From Sweltsa coloradensis (lineage: Eukaryota; Arthropoda; Insecta; Plecoptera; Chloroperlidae), in contig JAMZAV010003151.1 of NCBI GenBank assembly GCA_024449915.1, positions 35,687 through 99,686 of the forward strand: 64,000 bases of DNA. Direction: 5' to 3'. Shown here piece by piece: positions 21,150 through 31,740 of the stretch. The notes beneath the pieces were generated by a model. That model made no database searches. It was not told where the DNA came from and saw nothing but the letters and a program-made list of their open reading frames with translations. The stretch's first letter is position 1. Every line of letters starts with the position of its first letter. The position numbers and the translations under genes are program-made.

Positions 21150-24076
21150 CTAAACGGCTGGTGTGAAAAAAACATTAGCATCAGTGCTATATCAGTGCAT
21201 TGCATGTAAACATACGGTCTATCCAAAAACACTGGGACGAGTTGCAGGTTATTCTACATGATAACATACAACAATTTCATGTTGTACTACTTAGTGAAGT
21301 AAATTTATTAGAAGAAAATGTATTATTTCATTTAGAAGGGTATAATCGATTTTGTAAATTAAGAACCTTAAAAAGAGGTGGCGGATTAATTTTATATGTA
21401 AGTAATAAATTAACGTTTAGGAGAGAAGAAGTTATATTTTGTAATTTTGAGGGTATTTTAGGGGAACTAGTTGTAGGAAACGAAAATGTAACCTTGCTAT
21501 GCGTTTACAGACCGCCCAACTATATCACAAAGTCAGATTATATAAACGAAATAGAAACCTACTGGAAAGGAAACAATAACAAATACTGTTAATATTTGGG
21601 GGACATCAACATTAACACACTTGATAACCATGATGATAAAGTTCAACTGTATCAGTCAATGCTAGCAACGAATGGTTTTATCCAATGCATCACAAAACCG
21701 ACAAGGGAGGAGATAGTACACGACCGGCTTAGTAGTACATGTTTAGATCATATTTACGTTCGAGGTATTGACCTTACTCTCAAATCAGTTGTATATACAA
21801 CTAAAGTCAGTGATCATTATGTAGTAGCCGTATCGACCGGTATTGAGATAAACAAAAACAATGACGAGCATAAAGTGTTTCCCAAAAATGCATCGACGAG
21901 AAAAAATTATCAGGAATTTTGAAGGGTATTAAATGGGAAGATTTACTTGTAGCTACTAACTGTAGCCAATTATATGATGCAATTTACATTAATTTTAAAT
22001 CGGCTTATGATAAGGCTTCATACACTAGAGAGAATAAAGGTAAACAAAGAGTAAGCAAGACGTGGGTGACAAAAGAACTCCTCAAATTAATGAAAGAAAG
22101 AGACCATGCGTTTCAAAAATGGAAAAAGTGTCCACAGTTAAGTGTGTTTAAGAATGTGTATAGGAATAATCACAACAAGTTAAGAAATACTGTTAACAAA
22201 AAAATACTTGAAAGAAAAAGGCAATATTGTTTTAATCTAATAGAAAGAGATAGAAACAGTATGAGGGACACAAACATCAATAGTCTTGTTGGTAGAAAAA
22301 AACAAAATCTGTAGAGGAAATTATAGATAAATACCTCGGTAAACGCGAAACAATACCAAACATAGTAGACGCATTCGCTAATACTTTTTGTTGACGAAAT
22401 TCAAAATACAATCCACCGGTGTGACATCCAATGTGTTGATTACGCTACGAGAGAAGATGCGTATGATAGACAGCTCCAATCAATGTACATTCCTCCGGTT
22501 AGTGTAGTTAAAGTTAAAGATATAATAAATAGTATGAATAGTGATAAACAGGCTGGCATTGATGGAATTAGAATGAAAGATTTACAAATCATTGCAGATC
22601 AAATAAGTCCGGTAATAGCGTTGTTTATAAACTTGTCTATAAAAGAAGGAATAATCCCAGATGAGCTGAAAATTTCAATTATAAGAGCAATATATAAAAA
22701 GGGCGAAAATTTCGACTATAAAAATTACAGGCCTATTGCAATACTGCCAAGCATTGAAAAAATATTAGAAAGATACGTAGCTGACTGTTTAATAAACTAT
22801 ATGACAAAATTTAATATAATTAACAAAAAAACAATATGGATTTCAAAAAGGAAAAAGCACAGAAGACCTGTTAAGATCGTTCTCTGACATAATAAACTCC
22901 AAACTTGATAGTAATTGTCATATAGTATGTATGTTCATAGATTTCAAAAAAGCCTTTGATACCCGGCCTTGATCACACTATACTCTTAGATGCATTACAA
23001 AAAATAGGCGTACGAGGTACGATTTTAACGTGGTTTGAAAACTATTTGTTGAATAGGAAGCTAAAAGTAAAAGTAGGGGATGTGTATAGTGAAGCTAAAT
23101 CATGTCGAAGTGGCGTACCACAAGGGTCAATTTTGGGTCCTCAACTATATTTAGTATATGTCAATGTTATGGTCAGATATATTAAGTGTTTATCTTTTTT
23201 TATGCGGACGACGCTGCATTATTAGCAATACATAAGAACGTCAAACTAGCAGTAGAATATTTGCAGGCAGATTTTCTTAATCTCTTGAAATGGAACCATG
23301 ACATGAGACTCATTATCAACGCGGAAAAAACTAGAATTGTGCATATCTGCCCACCTTTAAACACCGATCGGAATGCCAGTATAGAGGTAATTGCTCACGA
23401 TTTTAATTGTTTGCACAGAAACGCTGGCAAAGATTTGTTTATATGTTCATGCCAGACAAAAATTACTTCATGTTACAGCCATCCCTATTTAGGTCTTGAA
23501 ATAGATCGAAGATATTGCTGGCATATTCAAATAGGGAAACTATGCAATAGACTAAGATCTTGTGCTTATCAGCTTTACGCCATAAAAGATATCTTATCAT
23601 TTAAATACCGTAGAATGGTATATATTGCTCCAGCTGAGTCAGTTTTATCGTACGGTATATCGGCTTGGGGTAATGCGTCTTACTCGCAACTTAAAAATTT
23701 AATATCATTACAAAATAAAATTATAAAAATGATGAATGAAAGAGAAATCGTTGATGGGAGATGTGTCTCGGATTTGTATTTACTATTTGATATTTTGCCA
23801 GTTAGGAAAATCTTTGTTTATAAGCTGTTATTAAAGCATTACTTTGACAAAAAATATAAAATTCTTATTGACCACAAGCCTTCAACTCGAGCCAAAAGTG
23901 CAGGAATTTACCAGTTACCACCCTTTAACAATAAATATGGGAAGAGATCGTTAAGCTACTCTGTACCTTTATATTTTAATAAGATTCTTCCAGAAATTAA
24001 AGAATTAGATTCATTTAGAGATATAAAAATTAAATTAAAGACATATTTGCTTCAAAACAATATTAAAGTTGAGTGA
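21150..24076 (+). pseudogene. CR1/Jockey-like LINE, ORF2 (endonuclease and RT)
   Basis: Endonuclease: HVNIRSIQKHWDEL at 21203, LLSEVN, GGGLILYV, GDININ at about 21600, and SDHY near 21810. RT: INSMNSDKQAGIDGI near 22540, YKNYRPIAILPSIEK near 22720, FIDFKKAFDT near 22940, SGVPQGSILGP near 23110 and YADD at 23201-23212. The last 296 codons are uninterrupted to the stop at 24076. At least six single-base frame changes separate otherwise stop-free blocks, and an 11-base direct repeat (ATCAGTGCTAT) disturbs the ORF2 start. Codons are well preserved, so this is a young copy or one damaged mainly by consensus indels. Confidence 0.85.
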
Positions 24077-24376
24077 GGAAATTGTAGTTATGTGATTTTT
24101 ATATTTTATGTTTTTCAGGTATTTATCAATTTTCTTCTATTATGTTCATTCATAAATTTACTCATTATGTCAAACTTTATATAATTATCGCATTGTTTAG
24201 ACTCACATAACAGTAATTTCAATAAATCAAATTTCAATTATATAAGGTTAAGTGTTCAGAAGTGAATAAATCCTTATCTTTAATAAACATAGTTCCACAG
24301 ATAAGCTGCATGCGCAGTTTGTGAAAGGTCGAATGTATGAAATGTGTAAGGTTTTGAAAGGAAGAAATGTATCTAC

Positions 24377-24448
<72 letters not shown>

Positions 24449-24470
24449 TTAAAAAAAAATTATTATTATA

Positions 24471-24525
<55 letters not shown>
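24377..24525. repeat. TAA repeat followed by inverted TTA repeat
   Basis: About 70 bases of TAA repeat, a short A-run spacer, then about 65 bases of TTA repeat. The first half is the tail of the plus-strand LINE. The second half is TAA on the minus strand and abuts the 3' end of the minus-strand RLE LINE. Confidence 0.9.
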
Positions 24526-26275
24526 TCTTTTATTCACCAATATGAACATTACATAATGGGTATTTAAGAGCTTTCACCAGAGATGAACCACACCTCTAAG
24601 GTGAAACCCCTATTACAAAACAATTAAATATACATGACATTAAAAAATACAATACATACAAGAAATAACTGAAACAATGTCTTCATACTAAAACTTTGCG
24701 TAGTATATGGGCGGTTCCTAATAATGCTGCCTTTTGAAGCTCTGGAGTCCAGTGATTGCCAGAGATATGTTGGAGGTTATCTTCAAAACTTCTTCCAATT
24801 GTCCCACAAGCTCCAATTATAATGGGAACAACCTTACAACTGACATTCCACATTCGTTGATTTCTATTTGAAGGTCTCGATATCTTGTGCGTTTTCTCTG
24901 CTCTCTTTAATACTATGTTGCGGTCTGATGGAATAGCTACATCGATGATCAAACATTTTTGAGTCTCTTTGTTTTTAACAACAATGTCTGGTTTGTTGTG
25001 AAGAACCTTTCGATCAGTGATTATTTGCTCATTCCACAATATGGTCACATTACCATTGTCAACTACTTGCTCTGGTTTATGCATGTACCATTTGTCAGAA
25101 GTTCGATGTTATAACTTCTACAAATGTTCCAATGCAAATATGCCCCAACCTTATCATGTCGATCAATGTATTCCGTTTTGCTAAGACCGGGCATCCAGAA
25201 ATAATGTGCTCCACGCTTTCTTCATAAAGCTTACACAAACGACACTTGTCATCTACTTCGAGTTTGAGAATTCTTTTTCGTAACTTTTTGTTCTTAAGGC
25301 TTGATCTGTGCAGCTACAATAAGACTTTCAGTTTCACCCTTGAGATTACTTTGCCCAGCCACTTATTGGTTTGATCTTGGTCAATATGTGGTTGCATCAT
25401 GCGTGTAATATATTGTCCATGCAAAGGTTTAGACTTCCAGCAACTTATTAGATCTTCCTGGATAATATTCTTAATTTTCTTCTTGATAACCTTGACCTTG
25501 TTAGTGATGGACCCATTGATCTGATTAATATCGGTTAATTCCATACCTGATTGAAACTTGTTGCTTAACTTAATGATAGGTTTTCTCATAGCTTTGCTAG
25601 ACTCATGTTCTTGAACCATTCTAATAAATTTGTCATCTTCTTTACCTTCTATGTATAAACTTAAACCAATCATTGCTGTTTTGTATGACCCCTCTAGTTG
25701 AGTTATTCCACGACCTCCATTCTTCCTTGCGATATACAGTCTTTCTACGTCCGCTCGTGGATGGTGCATTCCGTTTATTGTCAACAGTTTTCTTGTTTTT
25801 CGATCTAATCTCTTAAGTTCTTCAATGCTCCAATCTAATATCCCAAAGCTATAAGATAATACTGGCACAGCAAATTGACCAAATGCAATAGTTTTATTTC
25901 GTCCGTTCAATTCACTTTTAAGTATTAATCTAGGCGTCGTTTGTATTCTTTGCTCAATTTATCTTTCATTAATGTATGCTGAACACCGTTACCTTCTTCT
26001 ACTCCAAGATATTTATAAGTTGATTCTTGACCAATGTCCTCAATAGTGATATGCTCGTCAAGTTGGATGTTTTCACTTGAGACAATCTTCCCTCTTTTGA
26101 ATGTCGCTTTCTTGCACTTCTCGATTCCAAATTCCATACAAATGTCGTCACTGAAAGTTTTTGACGATATTTAGTAAGATACTAAGTTCTTCGTCATTTT
26201 TTGCAAATAATTTTAAATCGTCCATGTACAGAAGATGCGAGACTTTATCTCATTGGCAATAATACATACATATTT
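24526..26275 (-). pseudogene. RLE-type LINE (R4/Dong-like), 5'-truncated
   Basis: Minus strand: HLLYMDDLKLFAK (YMDD at 26217-26228), then TYKYLGVEEG, then the thumb region LNGRNKTIAFGQFAVPVLSY, MHHPRADVERLY and KNGGRGITQLE. A C-terminal knuckle CRLC...EHIISGC with RHDKVG lies near 25150-25260, and KPDIVV with LIIDVA near 24950-25000 forms the PD-(D/E)xK-type nuclease. This domain order defines LINEs with a restriction-like endonuclease. A few frameshifts are present. TAA repeats lie at both borders. R4/Dong is favoured by the target; NeSL or another RLE clade is possible. Confidence 0.75.
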
Positions 26276-26279
26276 ATTA

Positions 26280-26355
<76 letters not shown>

Positions 26356-26376
26356 ATTATTATTATTATTATAATT
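26276..26376. repeat. TTA repeat
   Basis: About 100 bases of TTA with minor interruptions, bordering the truncated 5' end of the minus-strand RLE LINE and the start of the second CR1-like LINE. Confidence 0.9.
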
Positions 26377-28340
26377 ACTTGTCTCTAACCGAGGGGGTGG
26401 TGCCGGAAAAACTGAAGACCTCCATTGTTAGACCCATTTATAAAAAGGGAAATCACCTTGAATACTCTAACTATAGACCAATTGCCTTTTTGGAAAGTAT
26501 TGAAAAGATAATGGAAAGATATGTTGCCAATTGTTTAGTAAAATATTTAGAAAAGTTTAATATTATCAATAAAAATCAATACGGATTTCAAAAGGGCAAA
26601 AGTACTTCAGATTTGCTTGAAAATTTGCCGAATTAGTCAACTCTAAGCTTAAAGGGGCTAAAAACCCCAAAAATTATTTTTTAACCACGTGATCTATAGC
26701 ACAATACTACACTAAAATGACCGTTTAAAAAATTATATCTTGTAACTGTGATTAAACACGAAATTTTTAATTTTTTTGATCCAGAAATTTGCGAAAATTG
26801 GTGTTTTGGGAAATTTCTTAAATCGGCTTTAGCCTGCTTCTTTTTTGGTCCACATAGATACTAGACCATAGTTCCAATCAAAAATGCCCCTTTATAACAT
26901 CGTGTCTTGAAACTGTGCCCAAATATACCCTCAAACACGCAAAAATAAGCATTCCAAAATCACAACCCATCTTGGTAATCTGCATATTTTGACCGAACCA
27001 CTTGCTCAAATTACAAAACAAAATATAGAGAATTTACAGGAAAGGCTGTAGAGTACATCAATAATGGCCAATATTTTTTTGGATCAAAATCCTCAAAGGT
27101 CACGGGGCATAAAGATCGTCCCATGTTATTTCTTATGGGAGATTTTTTGCCGATGGGACCTAGCTCGAAAAATGTCATGTTTGACAATTTTTTGGGAGGT
27201 CATGGTGGCCCCAATAATTTTCTGTTAATTGCTAAATTCATTACTAGTTAGCCTGAATAAATATATTTTTTTGAGTTTAGCGGTTAAATACCCTTTTAAC
27301 AAAACTATCACATTTTATGTATGTTTATCGACTTCACTAAAGCTTTCGATACGCTGAATCACAAAAAATGTTGGTTGCTTTGGAACGAATTGGCGTTAGA
27401 GGCCCTCTTTTGTCATGGTTTAAAAATTATTTTTCAAATAGAAAAATTATTGTGCGAGTAGGAGAGTGTGAGAGTGAAGCCAGAGTATGCTCAACAGGTG
27501 TACCGCAGGGATCTATTTTAGGGCCGGTTCTGTATTTAATATATGTTAACTGTATGGTACATTACATAAATAAATGTTTTTCTTTTTTCTTTGCTGATGA
27601 CTAGCATTGGTAGCAATTCACAAAAACATAAAAGTTGCTGAAAATATATTTACAGGAAGATTTTATTAAAATGTTAAGATGGACACACGATGAAGGCCTT
27701 ATCATTAACTCAGCTAAAACGAAGATTGTGCATATTTCTTCACCTCACAATGCCGACCATTATGCTAATATAAATATTATAACTCATTCCTTTGATTGTT
27801 TGCATGATTCTGTACATCATATGGATGGTGGATGGATAAAATAGAATCTGTTTACAGTCATGAATATTTGGGGGTGGTGATAGACCAAAATTTTAGTTGG
27901 GATGTTCATAAAGAAGAAGTGAGTAGACGGCTTAGATCATGTGTTCATCAGATTTATAAACTAAAGTATGTACTTCCTTATACTCTACTCCGAACCGTAT
28001 ACAATAGCACTTGCTGAGTCAGTCATATCATATGCCCTGCTTGCATGGGGCAATGCATCATTTTCAAATTTAAAATATATTATTTCACTGCAAAATAGAA
28101 TGGTTTGTTTAATATCCCCTTATAAGAAAATGGTACATGTATCACAACTTATGATTTATATAGATATTGTAATGTTTTACCTGTAAATGTACTGTTCACT
28201 TACAAATTATTAGTTAAATTTTATTATGATAATTCGTTTAAAACTATTGTTAATCATAATGCAAATACTCGCGCTAGGGAGGCAGAGTATTTGAAAATAC
28301 CAACTTACAACAATAAGTATGGGGAAAGAGCGAGACATAA
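26377..28340 (+). pseudogene. Second CR1/Jockey-like LINE, RT region, disrupted
   Basis: The frame starts SLTEGVVPEKLKTSIVRPIY, then YSNYRPIAFLESIEKIMERY and NQYGFQKGKST, is interrupted at 26653, and resumes near 27300 with FIDFTKAFDT, TGVPQGSILGP (27500) and FADD followed directly by a frame change (27590-27602). Thumb motifs GVVIDQNFSWD and ISYALLAWGNASFS follow. It is related to, but clearly diverged from, the copy at 20.6-24.1 kb. It is cut off at about 28340 by a dispersed repeat. No endonuclease part is present. Confidence 0.8.
26653..27295. mobile_element. TTAA-flanked 643-bp insertion in a LINE RT
   Basis: The insertion interrupts the RT frame between NSKL-like codons and the FIDF motif. 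TTAA occurs at both edges (26649-26652 and 27296-27299). The ends AGGGGCTAAAAACCCC and, on the minus strand, AAGGGTATTTAACCGC are weak inverted repeats. TTAA duplication is characteristic of piggyBac and some Kolobok-type elements. No ORF is present, so it would be non-autonomous. Confidence 0.6.
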
Positions 28341-28447
28341 ATACAAAAAAACAAAAAACAAAACATAACAAAAAACAAAAAAAACACCTGAGCTAAATTT
28401 TTTGGGGGGGGGGTCAGTGAAATTGAAGTCTTCGCTTCGCTCATCCT
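28341..28447 (+). repeat. Dispersed repeat, family A (3' end only)
   Basis: An A/C-rich run followed by GAGCTAAATTTTTTGGGG and GAAGTCTTCGCTTCGCTCAT, identical in order to the ends of the longer copies at 28485-28822 and 34030-34365. Confidence 0.65.
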
Positions 28448-28484
28448 ATTATACACCTCAAAAAATTTATATTAAAAGGTACTA

Positions 28485-28822
28485 TATAACATTACCTTTA
28501 TGCCCATGTAAAATATGGACATTGTAGCCCTACCCGTTTGGTGAGAATCGGCCCAAATGACACGAAAATATGGCATTGAAAATCGGAAAAAATCGTAAAA
28601 GTACGATAATCATGAGAAATATTTTTTCGATTGTTCCTAAAAACGTGGCAGGTCTAAGTTCAGAGATTTCGAACGTCCCCTCCAATTTTCATCAAGATCG
28701 CATACGCCGTTGGACCGGTAGAGCGCGAACAAACAGACAGAAAAACAAACAAAAAACAAAAAAAAGACCCGAGCTAATTTTTTCGGGGGGTCAGTGAAAT
28801 TGAAGTCTTCGCTTCGCTCATC
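28485..28822 (+). repeat. Dispersed repeat, family A (copy 2)
   Basis: About 340 bases. Landmarks: CCATGTAAAATATGGACATT, GAATCGGCCCAAATG, AAACGTGGCAGGTCTAAGTT, TTTTCATCAAGATCGC and a GAACAAACAGAC tract, ending GAAGTCTTCGCTTCGCTCAT. A 75-codon frame across it is not conserved in the other copy, so it is non-coding. No terminal repeats are seen; it may be the 3' part of a longer element. Confidence 0.7.
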
Positions 28823-29261
28823 CCCTAACATATTCAATGGATTCCTTCTCCATAACTGTAATTTTTTATCTTTATTTAAAAAATAAATATGTTATTTTAA
28901 AATTAAAGGGATCACAACCATGCATAATGTTGTCGACTGTGTGTGTCCACTATAGATATTTGACTGTTGCTATGCATTTAATAAATACTTATGAGAGCCT
29001 CAGCCTACAACATGATTACTTCAAAGCTATCACAATGCAATAAAGAAAAAGAAAATTTAATAAAAAATGTCAACCAAAAATAAAATCCTTCGTGACCTGG
29101 TTGCCTTAAGGGAGAAAGGGGACGCTTTTTGACTGCGTCTCCCACATAAATACGCAGTCAACAAAACTTCCCATGGAATGCAACGTGTTTTAAATCCACT
29201 ACTCCCATAATACTTTGCGATCGGCACAGATAGCGCTGTGGTTCCGAAAATCCTTTATTGT
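28823..29261. other. AT-rich spacer with a perfect 10-bp hairpin
   Basis: Mostly featureless. TTGACTGCGT (29129-29138) and ACGCAGTCAA (29152-29161) form a perfect 10-base inverted repeat with a 13-base loop. Confidence 0.5.
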
Positions 29262-30929
29262 GGGGGAGCATAGGGAATGAAAACATGCTTCGTGCAGCTT
29301 AGGTGAAAGAGCTATGTATGTGGTATCAAAACGATCGTATTGATCCATAGATAAACAATTTCGATGGTAGAGTGTTGATTTTTTTGGCTGAGACCCCGGG
29401 CCCTATCTAAAACAGATGGCCGCCGCTTTCGAATTTTAAACTAGCGTATCTTCGTAAATATTTGACCGATTTCAATTTCAAGGTACCATTGAAAGGTAAA
29501 TGATGAAATTTAAATAAATGTTACAAATTTGCACGAGAAATCAAATGTTTGAGGTTATGTTACAAAACTTTAACGTTTACTTTACACTTTCTCGTTATGA
29601 ACGATATTTACTAGGTAAAAAGGTTTACATTTTCTCAAGTTGCATTTGTTGGGGGATTATTTATTTGTGTTTTTAATGATCCATGCATTTATTTTCTGAC
29701 AATTATAGCATGAGTTTAGTTATTAAGCGATGGCATGTGTAGTGAATATATTTTACTTTCTGTGTGATCTTTATTTTCATTACATTTTTTCGAGACCAAT
29801 TGGTGAAACAATTTTGATATTTGGTATCATCGATTCGTTATGAACCGAACTTAAAAAAATTTTGATTAAATTAATTCGATGTTTTACTGAGACCTTCCCT
29901 GGGCAAAAACAAGATGGCCGCCGTCATTGAACATTTACTAAAATACTTTGAAAGTATTCGCCGATTTTTATTGTAAAGGTACCGTTGAAAAGGTTATTTA
30001 AAAGAGCTACAAACGAAAGACCAACAATTTTCCAGAAAGTTATTTTTTTTGAGGTTATGTTTGGTTTGAATTTTTAGGGAATTTTAACGATTTTTTCAGA
30101 GCAAATAGTGAAACACTATGTTATGCGGTATCAATCGATTCGTATGAACCGTGATTTAACAATTTTGATGGAAAAAATTCGATTTTTTACTGAGCCTTCC
30201 CATGGCAAAAACAAGATGCCGCCCAATGAACCTTTGACTCGCATATCATTTAAGTATATACACCGATTTTAATTCACGTTTTCCGTTGAAAAGGTAATTT
30301 AATGACGAATAAACTATATATATATGTATTATTTTGTTGAAACTTTAATTTTACTGAGGTTATGTTACAAAAACTAAATTATTTACCCACTCGTCATCGT
30401 TAGGATCTTATGGCGCATATATCTACATGACCAAAACGGTTTTTGAATTGTTTGGCTTGTTTATCCGTAGCATATCTCTTTATGTATTCAATGAGTCCTT
30501 ACATTTATGTTCCGACAAATACATCCCGAGATAATGTATTTGGGAAACGACGGGATGTGTAAATGAATAATATATGCATCGAGTATTTGATCTTGATGTT
30601 TGAAACACATTTCGTCGAGCACAATAATTGATTCAAGAATTATGTATCTGGTATCAATCGATTCGTTATGAAACGTTCTTTAACAATTTTGATGAGGTAC
30701 TCGTCGCAAAAAACAAGATGGCCGCCGAAAAAAACTTTGTAAGTTTTTATATTTTTCTAAGGTAATTGACAGACCAATTCAAAGGTACCGTTGGAAATGT
30801 AACTTAAGTTTAAAAATTATAAACTTGCAATTTTCACGAAAAACCTTTATATTTACTGAGGTTTCTTGTTTTAGAATACTTGACGCTGTTATGTGGTACC
30901 ATAGATAAAATTAAAAAAAGTTCCTCCAC

Positions 30930-31000
30930 CGGAAATTGAACCCCGGGGCCAGCTGGAAAAATATGACATTGACAGCCTAGATCCCGGGTGTTTTAATTCT
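30930..31000 (-). repeat. tRNA-like sequence in the left foldback arm
   Basis: Minus strand contains GGGGTTCAATTTCCGG (B-box-like). The mirror copy is at 31665-31740 in the right arm. Too degenerate for a tRNA gene. Confidence 0.35.
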
Positions 31001-31192
31001 AATTATTCACATCATCATCCAGCCCAGCCCAGATCCGATCAGAAGCGTACACATAACACACAGAATAGTACACAGAATAGCTGATGCCAAAACATGCTGA
31101 AAAAGAATTTCGTCTACTAGGAGATGTGCTCAAGCAGAAAAGGTTTTTTCCCAAAAAGAATCATTTAAAAGGCCCCCAGACGACAAACTGAC

Positions 31193-31469
31193 CGAAAAAG
31201 ATGTAGGTACAGTAAAAGAAGAACTACTTGCAACTGCATATTTGCCTAATTTTAAGAGAAAAGGACCGAATAGGAAAAATCCTTGCTAACAAAAATAAAA
31301 ACACCGACAGAAAGATACGAGAGTTGTTAAGAACTAAGGACCACATCTGCCCAGAAGGTGGTGGCGGGGTTTTTGAAATTCCATGTGGGAATTGTGACAT
31401 GTGCTAAGAGTGTCAAAAAATGAAGAAACATGTTTCAACGTCAACAGGAAAAACAGGGTAGCTGTGTTA
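31193..31469 (+). pseudogene. PLE fragment in the foldback spacer
   Basis: Frames read ATAYLPN, then NTDRKIRELLRTKDHICPEG, GVFEIPCGNCD and, after frame changes, RNMFQRQQE. It covers the linker and first half of the GIY-YIG domain and is the same subfamily as the minus-strand PLE at 20072-20640, with a deletion where that copy has KTVF. The fragment fills the spacer almost exactly up to both arms, so the arms arose around it or it was captured. Confidence 0.7.
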
Positions 31470-31664
31470 GTTAGTTTGTCGTCTGAGGGCCTTTTGAATG
31501 ATCTATTTGGAAAACCATTCTGCTTTTAGCACATCTCCTATAGTAGACGAAATTCTTCTTCAGCATGATTTGCATCAGCTATTCTGTGTACTATTCGGGT
31601 ATTATGTGTAAGCTACTGATCGGATTTGGGCTGGGGTGGATGATGATTGAATAATTAGAATTAG

Positions 31665-31740
31665 AAACACTCGGGATCTAGGCTGTCAATGTCATAATGT
31701 TTCCCGCTGGTCCCGGGTTCAATTTCCGGTGGAGGAACGT
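31665..31740 (+). repeat. tRNA-like sequence in the right foldback arm
   Basis: CCCGGGTTCAATTTCCGGTG is B-box-like; it is the inverted counterpart of 30930-31000. Confidence 0.35.

Noticed and set aside
28570..28797. 75-codon ORF across repeat family A
   Set aside because: Not conserved in the sister copy at 34.0-34.4 kb, where the frame is broken by indels.
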